A DNA stretch of 64,000 nucleotides from NCBI GenBank assembly GCA_944324475.1, contig CALUWK010000006.1:1-64000 (forward strand). Direction: 5' to 3'. Shown here one piece after another: positions 26,288 to 35,056 of the stretch (positions are counted from its first letter, which is position 1; every line of letters starts with the position of its first letter). The stretch comes from Candidatus Gastranaerophilales bacterium. Its GTDB lineage: Bacteria > Cyanobacteriota > Vampirovibrionia > Gastranaerophilales > Gastranaerophilaceae. The position numbers and the translations under genes are program-made. The notes under the pieces are model-generated. The model worked only from the letters and a program-made list of their open reading frames with translations. It was not told the DNA's origin and did not search any database.

Positions 26288-26597
26288 TATTGTTATTTGT
26301 TTGTGATAATATCGACTGGTTTTGGAAAAATTTTAAATCTCTAAATGTAGACAAAATCGTTATTTTGCGATTGTTGTCAAGGTTTTATTTTATGTTTTGT
26401 TATATTTTTGTTAAAATTTTAGTTTGATAAGTTATTAATAATTGTATATTATACACTAACTATTATTTAACTTGCTTTATAAATATATTGTGTTTGCTAA
26501 ATATTATTTTACATTCCTTTATATTTAATTGTAGTTGTTTAATTTTTAATGTAGTCTTTATCATGAGTATTAGATTTTTTAAGGTAGATTAAACTGT

Positions 26598-27704
26598 ATG
26601 TACGATAATGAATATTTTGTAGTGGACATGTCGTCTTGCTCATCAACCGGTGAAATAATAAATAGCCTTTCTTTAGCGTTAGAAACTCTTAATCATTCAG
26701 GTAAAAAAATTGTATTAAAATTAAACGAAAGTTATTTAAATCAATCTCAAATGTTAAGTATTCAATCTCTTATAACAAGTTATGGATGTATTTTGGATAC
26801 CATTGAAACAATAAATCCTGAAACTGCTGCAGTTGCGGAAAATATGAATATATTTGTTCAAAAACCTATTGAAAAAAGAGTTGAAACTAAAATACAAAAT
26901 CAATCCGAAGGTGTTGGTTTTGAAAAATTTACAATTAATTCTGGTATGAAAAATAGTGATATTATTGCTCTTAAAGATGTTAATGGATTGCACTTTGAGG
27001 CTGATTTGGATGTCATTAAAAAACAACAAGAGGATATTAATATAAGTTCGGATTTAAAAAAAGCCGGAATTAATCCAAAAGAAGATTTTAAAGAAATTGA
27101 GCAACAAGTTATATCTCAATATAAAAAACCTGAAGAAGAGACCGAGTCTTTTTCTGAGTTAGCGGATTTATACAATCAAACTGCTCAAAAAACCTCAGTG
27201 GCACTTGAGGAAATTGAAGACTACACAAATGTTGAAAAAAATTCAATTGGTGTATATAAAAAAGCATACGATGAAAATGAATTGAATTCCGATGATTGGG
27301 AAGAAATTGATTTTTATGAAACACCTACAACTGACCCTGTTATTTCAGATTCTAAAAATACTACCTATATAAATCAAACATTGCGTTCTGGTCAAATACT
27401 TGAATCTGACGGGAATGTTGTGATTATTGGTGATTGCCATCCGGGAAGTGAGGTTCGAGCTATTGGCGATATTACTGTTTGGGGCGTTCTTTCAGGTATT
27501 GCCCATGCAGGATATAAAGGCAACAAGAATGCTAAAGTTCGTGCTTTAAAGATGAATGCGGTACAATTAAGGATTGCTAATTGCTATTCCAGACGTCCGG
27601 ATGGTACCAACATACCATATATTATAAGATCATCCATATTTACACCTGAGGAAGCGCGTATTGTGGATAATGAAATTATGTTGTTTAAGATAAATCAAAA
27701 TTAA
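26598..27704 (+). CDS. minC: Septum site-determining protein MinC
   Basis: Division-site inhibitor that blocks FtsZ away from midcell with MinD. The C-terminal beta-helix domain (about residues 255-368) is clear: LRSGQILESDGNVVIIGDCHPGSEV, then IGDITVWGVLSGIAHAG, ending in QLRIANCYSRRPDG. The N-terminal domain (about 1-85) is a weaker MinC-N-like fold, joined by an unusually long acidic linker (about 100-250), which explains the 368-residue length against about 230 in E. coli. No strong ribosome-binding site; TAGATT lies seven bases before the ATG. First of minC-minD-minE. Confidence 0.93.
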   Translation: MYDNEYFVVDMSSCSSTGEIINSLSLALETLNHSGKKIVLKLNESYLNQSQMLSIQSLITSYGCILDTIETINPETAAVAENMNIFVQKPIEKRVETKIQNQSEGVGFEKFTINSGMKNSDIIALKDVNGLHFEADLDVIKKQQEDINISSDLKKAGINPKEDFKEIEQQVISQYKKPEEETESFSELADLYNQTAQKTSVALEEIEDYTNVEKNSIGVYKKAYDENELNSDDWEEIDFYETPTTDPVISDSKNTTYINQTLRSGQILESDGNVVIIGDCHPGSEVRAIGDITVWGVLSGIAHAGYKGNKNAKVRALKMNAVQLRIANCYSRRPDGTNIPYIIRSSIFTPEEARIVDNEIMLFKINQN

Positions 27705-27716
27705 AGGAGCAAATAA

Positions 27717-28526
27717 ATGGCTGGTTCTGTTATTGTAATTACATCCGGAAAAGGCGGAGTCGGAAAAACTACAACTTCTGCTAATATTGGTACAGCTTTA
27801 GCACACATGGGAAATAAGGTTGTATTGATTGACACTGACATAGGGTTGAGAAATTTGGATTTATTGTTGGGTTTAGAAAATAGAATTGTGTATACAATAG
27901 TAGATGTTGTTGAAGAACGTTGTAAACTAAAACAAGCCTTAGTTAAAGATAAGAAAAATCCAAACTTATGTCTTTTGGCCGCTGCACAAACTCGTGATAA
28001 ATCGGCAGTTGATGCAGAACAGTTAAAGGATATATGCGAGCAATTAAAAAAAGATTTTGATTATGTTTTGGTTGATTGTCCGGCTGGCATAGAACAAGGT
28101 TTTCAAAATGCCGTGGCAGGAGCTAATGAGGCTATTGTAGTTACAACTCCAGAAATGAGTGCTATTCGTGATGCAGATAGAATAATTGGACTTTTAGAGT
28201 CAAAAGAGGGAGTTGAAAAGTATCGTCTTTTGGTGAACCGTGTTCGTCCAAAATTGATAAAGTCAAATGATATGATGGGAGTAGATGATGTTGTTGAGAT
28301 TCTATCTTGCGATCTAATTGGTGTTATTCCTGAAGATACGAATATAATCACGTCTACAAATAAAGGTGAGCCTGTTGTTAATGATGAGAAATCATTAGCT
28401 GGACAAGCGTATTTAAATGTTGCAAGAAGGATTATGGGTGAAGAAGTGCCTTTATTAGATATAGATGAACCTGCAACATTCATTGATAAAATAAGAAAAT
28501 TCTTTGCAAAGAAAGCGCAGGGCTAG
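27717..28526 (+). CDS. minD: Septum site-determining ATPase MinD
   Basis: Membrane-bound ATPase that recruits MinC and is displaced by MinE. The deviant Walker A GKGGVGKTT lies at residues 10-18, switch regions include DTDIGLRNLDLLLG and DCPAGIEQG, and the C-terminus ends in an amphipathic helix (FIDKIRKFFAKKAQG) for membrane binding. Length 269 is standard. AAAGGAG lies 7-8 bases before the ATG. One base separates it from minE. Confidence 0.97.
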   Translation: MAGSVIVITSGKGGVGKTTTSANIGTALAHMGNKVVLIDTDIGLRNLDLLLGLENRIVYTIVDVVEERCKLKQALVKDKKNPNLCLLAAAQTRDKSAVDAEQLKDICEQLKKDFDYVLVDCPAGIEQGFQNAVAGANEAIVVTTPEMSAIRDADRIIGLLESKEGVEKYRLLVNRVRPKLIKSNDMMGVDDVVEILSCDLIGVIPEDTNIITSTNKGEPVVNDEKSLAGQAYLNVARRIMGEEVPLLDIDEPATFIDKIRKFFAKKAQG

Positions 28527-28527
28527 C

Positions 28528-29019
28528 ATGAAGGATATTTTTTCGGATTTATATGATAAAGTTTTGAGTTTTTTTACTTCTCAAAATGATGATACAAAGC
28601 TTGTTGCAAAAAGCAGATTGAGAACTGTTTTGATGCAGGATAGAGTTGGTTTTTCAGAACGTGCTATGCAGATGTTAAAAGATGATATGATTGATAGTAT
28701 TTCAAGATATTTGGAAATAGATGTGGATTCTTTTGATTTAAGCATTGATGCAAACGAAAATGCTACTATTTTAAATTTAAGTATTCCTGTTTTAAGACCT
28801 AAAACAGATGAAGAAATTGATGAAGCTTTGTCTATTCAGGAGAAAGCTAAAATAGAAAAGACAGAAGAAATTGTGGGAGAGTTAAAAGAGCTTGTAAAAG
28901 AAAAAGCACAAGAGCTTGCCGACCAAATGAATGAGTCTGATGAAAATAATTCTGAAATTAAAGATGAAGAAAATGAACAAAAAAATGACAACAAGGTAAA
29001 AACAAAAAAAAATAAGTAG
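28528..29019 (+). CDS. minE: Cell division topological specificity factor MinE, extended
   Basis: Stimulates MinD ATPase and sets the division site. Residues 1-95 carry the family pattern: SRLRTVLMQDRVGFSERAMQMLKDDMIDSISRYLEID, which includes the anti-MinCD region and the beta-strand dimer core. The protein then continues with about 70 extra residues of acidic, lysine-rich coiled coil, making 163 residues against about 90 in most species. The ATG at 28528 directly follows the minD stop and is preferred over an upstream in-frame start inside minD. Confidence 0.92.
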   Translation: MKDIFSDLYDKVLSFFTSQNDDTKLVAKSRLRTVLMQDRVGFSERAMQMLKDDMIDSISRYLEIDVDSFDLSIDANENATILNLSIPVLRPKTDEEIDEALSIQEKAKIEKTEEIVGELKELVKEKAQELADQMNESDENNSEIKDEENEQKNDNKVKTKKNK

Positions 29020-29108
29020 AATTATAAATGCTTGAAATTTGAGCATGTTTTAAATATTATTAAACTTAGCTCATCACAAAAGATTAATTAAGCAAAAGGA
29101 GAAAACCA

Positions 29109-29600
29109 ATGCAGGTTATATTAAAAAAAGACGTACAGAATATAGGTGAAATGGGTGATCTTGTTAATGTAAAAGACGGTTATGCAAGAAATTATTTAAT
29201 TCCCAATTCCCTTGCAGAAGTTGCAACAGCGGGAGCTTTAGCTCAAAGAGAAAGGAATATAGCAAGAATAAAAGCGAAAGCTGAAAAATTGCATCAAGAA
29301 GCATTAAATGCAAAAGAAGAAATTGAAAAGATTGAAATTATAAAATTAAGCGCAAAAGCTGGTGAATCAGGAAAATTATTTGGTACTATTACAACTAAAA
29401 AATTAGCTGAAGAATTGTTGGCTAAAACTGGTATGGAAATAGATAAAAAGGCAATTATTCTGGATAGCCCCATTAATCATATTGGAAATTTTGTTATGAC
29501 AATTAAGCTCTCTTCTAAAGTTAAAGCTCAGTTAAATGTTGAAGTAAGCGCTTCTGAAACAATTAAAGAAGTTTTTGAAGAAGAAGAAAAAGCAGAATAA
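29109..29600 (+). CDS. rplI: 50S ribosomal protein L9
   Basis: Large-subunit protein binding 23S rRNA near L1. The N-terminal RNA-binding domain is clear (VILKKDVQNIGEMGDLVNVKDGYARNYL), followed by the long connecting helix and the C-terminal domain with SGKLFGTITTKKLAEEL. Length 163, slightly long because of an acidic tail. AAAGGAG precedes the ATG. It has a strong terminator directly after it. Confidence 0.96.
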   Translation: MQVILKKDVQNIGEMGDLVNVKDGYARNYLIPNSLAEVATAGALAQRERNIARIKAKAEKLHQEALNAKEEIEKIEIIKLSAKAGESGKLFGTITTKKLAEELLAKTGMEIDKKAIILDSPINHIGNFVMTIKLSSKVKAQLNVEVSASETIKEVFEEEEKAE

Positions 29601-29616
29601 TAAGATAAAAAATTTT

Positions 29617-29649
29617 AAAAGGCCCTTCTTTAAAAAAGAAGGGCCTTTT
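29617..29649 (+). terminator. Rho-independent terminator of rplI
   Basis: A 14-pair perfect stem (AAAAGGCCCTTCTT and complement) with a five-base loop. The final TTTT belongs to the stem and is followed by GTATT. Confidence 0.92.
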
Positions 29650-29797
29650 GTATTAATAAATTTTGTTAAGTTATGTAAATAAAAAATAATGTTTTGTTAT
29701 TGAAAAAAAAATTTGGGAACTAATTAATTGGATAAAGGAACATCTTTGTTTTGATGTCAAAATCTGCAGCAAGTAATTAAAAGTAAAGGTGGTAAAA

Positions 29798-31027
29798 ATG
29801 GGATTATCGGCAAGTCAGGGCAGAATGTTATTATTAACTGCCAGAAAGAGTGACCTAGAGTATAGGGCACAGCAAATTTCGCAAAAAAGATTGGTTCTTG
29901 CTCAACAGTTGGAAGAAATTGCTGTTGAATATGAAGATGCAACGTCAAATAGACAAATGAAAATTTCACTAGCACTTGCTTCAACTAATTCAGGAAGTGA
30001 TATTGTAAATAGAACCGCAAATTTAACTTATGCAACTTTAATTAGTGGCACATTAAACCAATTTTCATCTGATGATAGTGGTATACAAGCTTATGATAGA
30101 ACTGCAAATCAGGAGTATGCAAGTACAACTGCATATAGATTGGTGGATGCTTATGGTGCCATTGTTGTTTCAAGTGAAGATGAAATTCCAGGTTCTGTTT
30201 CAAAGGTTTCTAATACAGTCACTGCACAAGATGATGATGGGGTATATAGAGTAGGAACCACGTCCGCTGAAGGCGAAAAAGAAAATAGCGGAGATAATTA
30301 TATTGTTGTGCCAAAATCAGGTAATACAGATACCGCATTGGGAACTTTTTTAGATTCTTCAAAAGAAATAAGCACAAAAAATTTACAAATTGATACTGAG
30401 CATAAAATGGTAGCTTTGGTTAAAAGCGATGGTTCTAAAGCATATTATAATTATATGACCGGAGCTGAAATTACTGATGAAGCAGAAAAGAATAAATTTT
30501 CAAGTTCTGAAACTGCAACATTGGTTAACGATTCATCTTCAATTCCTTCTTCAACAGTTAAATCTAGTATTAACGTTAATAAAGTTGAAGGTGCTGACGG
30601 AAAATTTAGCCTAGTAGATGAAAATGGTGTTGTGATAAGACGTTATGTTGTTGATACAACTTTAAAATATGGTTCAACTGATGTTGATGGCGCAACAGAC
30701 GGTCCTAATTATCTTCAGGATTGTTTAAGAAACGGAAAGTACTTGCTTGAAAAAGGCAGTATTGATACTGAGACAAATAAGGTAAAATGGAATAGCTTAT
30801 CTTGGGATTCAACAGCAAATATTTCTGATTCATATTATACCGAAGACGACGATAGAGCAAAAGCAAAATATGATAGATTACAAACGCAAATTCAAAACCA
30901 AGATAAAAAACTTGAAATAGAACTTGATAATATTGAAACTCAAAGAAGTGCTGTAACTACAGAAGTTGAGTCAGTTCAGAAGGTAATCGACGATAATATT
31001 GAAAGTTCTTTTAAAACATTTGCTTAA
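29798..31027 (+). CDS. GLSASQ-type protein with N- and C-terminal coiled coils, unknown function
   Basis: A 409-residue protein. The N-terminus, MGLSASQGRMLLLTARKSDLE, then YRAQQISQKRL, is a helical motif I recall as recurrent in Melainabacteria proteins of unknown function. Residues 1-60 and about 345-405 are amphipathic helices; the middle is a serine-, threonine- and asparagine-rich beta-like region. Helical ends around a variable middle are the layout of flagellin- and hook-associated-type exported proteins, but I see no direct homology. The ATG at 29798 is chosen because AAAGGTGG lies six bases before it; an in-frame GTG nine bases upstream is rejected. Confidence 0.8.
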   Translation: MGLSASQGRMLLLTARKSDLEYRAQQISQKRLVLAQQLEEIAVEYEDATSNRQMKISLALASTNSGSDIVNRTANLTYATLISGTLNQFSSDDSGIQAYDRTANQEYASTTAYRLVDAYGAIVVSSEDEIPGSVSKVSNTVTAQDDDGVYRVGTTSAEGEKENSGDNYIVVPKSGNTDTALGTFLDSSKEISTKNLQIDTEHKMVALVKSDGSKAYYNYMTGAEITDEAEKNKFSSSETATLVNDSSSIPSSTVKSSINVNKVEGADGKFSLVDENGVVIRRYVVDTTLKYGSTDVDGATDGPNYLQDCLRNGKYLLEKGSIDTETNKVKWNSLSWDSTANISDSYYTEDDDRAKAKYDRLQTQIQNQDKKLEIELDNIETQRSAVTTEVESVQKVIDDNIESSFKTFA

Positions 31028-31065
31028 CCTAAAAACCCACATTCCGCTTAGTTTAATTACTTGAG

Positions 31066-31094
31066 TGCAAGCATAGTTATGCTTGCATTTTTTT
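31066..31094 (+). terminator. Rho-independent terminator
   Basis: A 10-pair stem (TGCAAGCATA / TATGCTTGCA) with a two-base GT centre, followed by seven T residues. It ends the GLSASQ gene and abuts the end of the convergent kinase gene. Confidence 0.92.
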
Positions 31095-31791
31095 ATTTTT
31101 CAGGGATTATAAAACCGAAAATATTGACATTATCAGGGTAGCTTTTTGCTATCATTTTGCCAAAATGTGCGTGGATAATTTCTTTTGATAAATATAATCC
31201 TAAACCTACTCCTGCTTTATTATAGTTAGAAGGGTAGGTTTTAAATTTTTCAAAAATTTCTTTTAAAATTTTAGGTTCTATATAAGCACTGTTATTTTTT
31301 ATTTCAACTGTTACATCACCTTTTTTTGTTTCTGCTGTGATATATATAATGCTATTTTTAAATGCATAATTGATGCTATTAGAAATAAGGTTGTCTAAAA
31401 CTCTTTTGATTTGTAATTTGTCAGCATTTATTATTATTTCTTCATTATATTTAAGTTTAATTTCTAAGTTGTAATATTTTAACAATATATTTAATTCTCT
31501 TATAGTGTTTTTTATTAATTCTATGAGATTAAATTTTTCATAATTTAAAATTAATTCTTCATAGTTAAGCTTGTGAACTGAGCTAAATGTTTCAATTAAT
31601 TTTTGCATGTAGTTGCATGAATTTAATGTTAATTCAATTAAATCTTTTTCATCTTGATTAATTTTGTCGGAACAAGTAGTTAAAAAGCACTCAAGTGCTT
31701 TAATTTGTGCAACTGTTGGAGTTTTTAAATCATGAATAATTTTTGCTAAAAATTCGTCTTTTTTAGTTTGTATTTTCATTGTGCTTTTCAT
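31093..31791 (-). CDS. Soluble histidine kinase-like protein
   Basis: A 232-residue kinase core with no membrane segment or sensor domain. The phosphoacceptor His20 lies in IIHDLKTP (H-box), the N-box is DNLISNSINYA, and the G2 box is GVGLGLYLSKEI. The G1 box, normally DxGxG, reads NNSAYI, so adenine binding may be weak. It could be an orphan kinase partner of the receiver-STAS protein elsewhere in this window, but no linkage shows that. The ATG at 31791 lacks a good ribosome-binding site; TAGAAT lies about 20 bases upstream. A second Met four residues in is an alternative start. Confidence 0.82.
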   Translation of the reverse strand: MKSTMKIQTKKDEFLAKIIHDLKTPTVAQIKALECFLTTCSDKINQDEKDLIELTLNSCNYMQKLIETFSSVHKLNYEELILNYEKFNLIELIKNTIRELNILLKYYNLEIKLKYNEEIIINADKLQIKRVLDNLISNSINYAFKNSIIYITAETKKGDVTVEIKNNSAYIEPKILKEIFEKFKTYPSNYNKAGVGLGLYLSKEIIHAHFGKMIAKSYPDNVNIFGFIIPEK

Positions 31792-31888
31792 TAATGCATT
31801 TCAAATTAAAATAATTCTACTACAAAAAACAAAAAAAATAAATCGAATTTGTATATTAAATATAAATTTAATTTATATATACTAGATT

Positions 31889-32500
31889 TTATAGTTTAGT
31901 TATTACAAAAATTGCTTCTTCAGAAAAAAAGTTTGCAATATTCTTAATTAAAAAACCACTTCTTGCCTTTTTTTTAGTTAAATATATTGATTTTTCGATT
32001 TTTATGTTTCTTTTATAACAAAATTCAAAAAAATCACTTATTGTAAGCAAATGAACATTTGGAGTATCATACCACTCATAAGGAAGTACATTTGATTTTG
32101 GCATTTTGCCTTTAAAAAATAAATAGAGCCTTACTTTCCAATATGCAAAATTTGGAAATGAGACAATACATTTTTTTGCAACTCTAAGCATTTCATATAG
32201 CACAAATTCAGGATTTTTTGTTGATTGTAATGTTTGGTTTAAGATTGCATAATCGAAACTGCTATTTTGAAATTCTCCAAGTCCTTTATCTAAGTCACCT
32301 TGAACAATATTCAACCCTTTTTGCAGGGCTTTAAGTACGCTGTCTTGACTTATCTCAACTCCTAATCCGTCTATATTTTTTTCATTTTTTAAAATTTTTA
32401 ATAATTTTCCATCTGCACAACCAAGATCCAGTATTCTTGCTTTTTTTGGAATTAAAGAGCATACAATTTTATAATTTAAGTTAAATTCTTTGGTTGTCAT
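31889..32500 (-). CDS. metW: Methionine biosynthesis protein MetW
   Basis: SAM-methyltransferase-fold protein (203 residues) found beside metX. SAM-binding motif I is ILDLGCADGKLLKIL near residues 20-34; LNQTLQSTKNPEFVLYEMLRV and SFPNFAYWKVRLYL are MetW hallmarks. In other bacteria MetW activates MetX homoserine acyltransferase. Its ATG directly follows the metX stop codon, with AGGAG inside the metX end as ribosome-binding site. Confidence 0.94.
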   Translation of the reverse strand: MTTKEFNLNYKIVCSLIPKKARILDLGCADGKLLKILKNEKNIDGLGVEISQDSVLKALQKGLNIVQGDLDKGLGEFQNSSFDYAILNQTLQSTKNPEFVLYEMLRVAKKCIVSFPNFAYWKVRLYLFFKGKMPKSNVLPYEWYDTPNVHLLTISDFFEFCYKRNIKIEKSIYLTKKKARSGFLIKNIANFFSEEAIFVITKL

Positions 32501-33595
32501 TTATTCTCCTAAAAAACTTTTAATAATTTTTGTTTGTTTTTCAAATTCCAATAAAAAAGCATCATGCCCGCATTTGCTCTCTAATTCAACAAAAGAGACG
32601 TTTTTATTTAATTTAATTAATGTGCTTACGATTTGTTTAGCTTGTTGGGTTGTAAAAAGCCAGTCTGTAGAAAAAGATATAATAAGAAACTTTGAATTAC
32701 TATTTTTAAGTGCATTTTCAAGGTTTCCATATTCTTTAATAGGGTCATAATAATCGAGAGCCTTTGTAATGTATAAATAACTGTTGGCGTCAAATCTATC
32801 TACAAAAATTTTACCTTGATGTTCAAGATAACTTTCAACTTGAAAATCAATGCCAAAATCGAAACTTGGGGTGCCTTTAAATTCTCTTCCAAACTTTTTG
32901 TACATAGCTTCTTCACATAAATATGTAATATGGCCTACCATTCTTGCGATAGCTAAACCATTTTCGGGGTGTTTAGAATTATAATAATTACCATTATTAA
33001 AATTAGAGTCTTTTAAAATTGCATTTCTTGCGACTGCATTGAAAGCTATCGATTGAGCATTTAACCTTGCTGCAGTTGCAATTAAAATAGTAGATTTAAC
33101 ATATTCAGGATATGCTATAGACCATTGGAGAGCTTGCATACCACCCATTGAGCCACCTGCTACAATTATTTTTTTAATTCCAAAATAATCCACCAATTTT
33201 TTTTGAACTTTTACCATGTCTTCTATAGTGACAACTGGAAAATCAAGAGCATAGGGCATATTTGTTGAGGGATTAATGGATTTTGGGCCTGTTGTACCGT
33301 AACAACCTCCTAATACATTTGATGAAATCACAAAAAATTTATTAGTGTCAAAAGCTTTATTGGGACCTATCATATTGTCCCACCAACCTTTTTTATTTGT
33401 TTTTTTATTTATAAAGGCCGCATGTGCGCTTCCAGTTAGAGCATGTAATACTAAAATAGCATTGTCTTTGTTATTGTTTAATTTGCCGTATGTTTGATAA
33501 GCTATTTTTATATTTTCGAGACTTTTTCCGCATTTTAGCGCAATTGGTTTATCTAATTTATAAAATTTTGTTTCTGAGTAATTTTCAATTCCCAT
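32501..33595 (-). CDS. metX: Homoserine O-acyltransferase MetX
   Basis: Activates homoserine by O-acylation (acetyl- or succinyl-) for methionine synthesis. Alpha/beta hydrolase fold: nucleophile Ser149 in GGSMGGMQALQWS, Asp in SFSTDWLF, His in CGHDAFLLE. Length 364 is standard. Whether it uses acetyl- or succinyl-CoA cannot be read with certainty. The gene has no ribosome-binding site; an extended -10 ends six bases before the ATG. No SAM riboswitch is possible if it is leaderless. Confidence 0.95.
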   Translation of the reverse strand: MGIENYSETKFYKLDKPIALKCGKSLENIKIAYQTYGKLNNNKDNAILVLHALTGSAHAAFINKKTNKKGWWDNMIGPNKAFDTNKFFVISSNVLGGCYGTTGPKSINPSTNMPYALDFPVVTIEDMVKVQKKLVDYFGIKKIIVAGGSMGGMQALQWSIAYPEYVKSTILIATAARLNAQSIAFNAVARNAILKDSNFNNGNYYNSKHPENGLAIARMVGHITYLCEEAMYKKFGREFKGTPSFDFGIDFQVESYLEHQGKIFVDRFDANSYLYITKALDYYDPIKEYGNLENALKNSNSKFLIISFSTDWLFTTQQAKQIVSTLIKLNKNVSFVELESKCGHDAFLLEFEKQTKIIKSFLGE

Positions 33596-33601
33596 AAATT
33601 T

Positions 33602-33610
33602 ATTTTATCA
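33602..33610 (-). promoter_or_regulatory. Extended -10 promoter for leaderless metX
   Basis: On the minus strand TGATAAAAT ends six bases before the metX ATG, the same spacing as in front of bioF and the repeat protein. Confidence 0.55.
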
Positions 33611-33724
33611 TCTACAACGAAAGTATAAAAATATATTAACTAATGTATAATTTTTTAAAAAAATACTTCAGTTTTTTAAAAAAATGTCGTTTAAAAAAAT
33701 ATAAGCGGCACAGGATTGGTATTT

Positions 33725-35008
33725 ATGAGTAAAACAAAAAAAATGAAGGTTAAAGATAATACTTCTGTCTATACAAGAGATATAAATCTTCTTGAAGATG
33801 ATCCCCTAGAGGAGATTTTTGCACTTAATTTGGGGGATTTTGTTACAGAACAGTTAATTAACCCTGAATTAGTTGAAAAAATTTCTAAAAAAGTAAAAGA
33901 AAAAGACAAAAAGAAAAGCTTAAAGGCTCAATTAAATGAGCTTATATCTATATATTCAATTGATAATACGTTGAGTTTGTTGGGTTTTGAAAATAATGAA
34001 GATTTTGTAATTTATAATTCTATTGCAAAAACTATTAAATTAATGCTTAATTTGGTTGAATGCAATATTTTTCTTGAAAGAAAAGGAGAAAAATTAACTC
34101 ACAGAGGTTCTTCGGATGAAGAATTGTCTGATAACAATATATCTGATTATATAAAAGATGTTATGAAAAAAGAGGAAGAACTTTGTTTTGAAAAAGACGA
34201 AATGCAATTTTCAGTTTTTCCTATGAAAAATAATTTTGAATGTATCGGAGTTATAGAAGTTATAAGAAAAGTTGAAAGACCTTTAGAGTTTGAATATGCA
34301 GATTTAATACAAAATATGGCAGGATTGTTTGTAACTTCTATGGGACTTCAAAAATTGATAGATGAAGTAAAAAGACTTGTTGCTATCGAAAATGTCTCAA
34401 CTCTTGAACTGCAGAATCTGAGAGCTCAACTTACAGCTATAATTGGGGATTTGGGTGATCAACAACAAACATTTGTTGAAAAATTAGCATATGCAGTTGA
34501 CCTTAAAGGACAGTATAAAAGATCCCATTCTAATGAATGTGCGAATCTTTCAAGGGAAATTTGCGAACACATGGGTTTAAATGAAAAGACGACGGATTTA
34601 ATATATTATGCTGGTTTATTACAAAATATAGGTAAAATAACTCTTTCTGAAGAATTGTTTACTAAAAAAGATAAGTTAACGGATGCAGAATGGAATGAAC
34701 TTAAAAATCATCCAAATGTTGGGGTTGATTTATTAATGAATATTAATTTTATGTCTGAAGTTGTACCATATATAAATTATCAGGAAGAAAGATACAATGG
34801 AAAAGGCTTTCCTGAAGGTTTAAAAGGTAATTCAATTCCTTTGGGTTCCAGAATTATTGCTCTTGCGGGTGCATATTGTGCTTTGGTACAAGATAGAGCT
34901 CATAGAAAAGCTCTTTCAAATGCGGAAGCACTGGAAATAATTAAAAAAGAATCTGGTATAAAATGGGATCCAAAAATTGTGGATGTATTAATTGAAATCA
35001 AAAAGTAA
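33725..35008 (+). CDS. GAF plus degenerate HD-GYP domain protein
   Basis: A 427-residue protein. Residues about 70-215 look like a GAF-type sensor domain (FSVFPMKNNFECIGVIEV). Residues about 245-427 follow the HD-GYP c-di-GMP phosphodiesterase fold in order: RSHS (268), a GLLQNIGK segment where GLLHDIGK is expected (Gln300, Asn301), NHPNVGVDLL with His329 kept, NYQEERYNGKGFPEGL where HHE...GYP is expected, and AGAYCAL where an Asp is expected. Several metal ligands are therefore lost, so it is likely a non-catalytic sensor or binding protein. CAGGATT precedes the ATG; an upstream TTG is rejected. Confidence 0.87.
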   Translation: MSKTKKMKVKDNTSVYTRDINLLEDDPLEEIFALNLGDFVTEQLINPELVEKISKKVKEKDKKKSLKAQLNELISIYSIDNTLSLLGFENNEDFVIYNSIAKTIKLMLNLVECNIFLERKGEKLTHRGSSDEELSDNNISDYIKDVMKKEEELCFEKDEMQFSVFPMKNNFECIGVIEVIRKVERPLEFEYADLIQNMAGLFVTSMGLQKLIDEVKRLVAIENVSTLELQNLRAQLTAIIGDLGDQQQTFVEKLAYAVDLKGQYKRSHSNECANLSREICEHMGLNEKTTDLIYYAGLLQNIGKITLSEELFTKKDKLTDAEWNELKNHPNVGVDLLMNINFMSEVVPYINYQEERYNGKGFPEGLKGNSIPLGSRIIALAGAYCALVQDRAHRKALSNAEALEIIKKESGIKWDPKIVDVLIEIKK

Positions 35009-35017
35009 TTTTTATGG

Positions 35018-35053
35018 TAAAATCCTGTTATATAATTTTATAGCAGGATTTTA
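35018..35053 (+). promoter_or_regulatory. Hairpin with a -10 element in its loop
   Basis: TAAAATCCTG and CAGGATTTTA form a perfect 10-pair stem around a 16-base loop that contains TATAAT (35031-35036). The downstream arm contains the CAGGAT ribosome-binding site of the ATP-grasp gene. Transcripts reading in from upstream would hide that site, whereas transcripts starting near 35043 would not. It may also act as the terminator of the HD-GYP gene. Confidence 0.5.
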
Positions 35054-35056
35054 TTT

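Larger units (their letters stand above)
25944..26597. other. 654-base intergenic region upstream of minC
   Basis: The only long non-coding stretch in the window. It holds the minus-strand promoter for the 85-residue gene (26012-26040), a possible small RNA ending in a terminator at 26260-26287, and an imperfect hairpin (GACAAAATCG with CGATTGTTGTC, 26350-26378, one bulged base). The last 200 bases before minC are very AT-rich with no clear consensus promoter. No ORF worth reporting. Confidence 0.7.

Noticed and set aside
26350-26378. Hairpin as a terminator or riboswitch before minC
   Set aside because: The stem has a bulge and no T-run, and no conserved motif is recognisable.
33596-33724. 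SAM riboswitch or T-box before metX
   Set aside because: The -10 element sits six bases before the ATG, leaving no leader, and no SAM-box sequences are seen.
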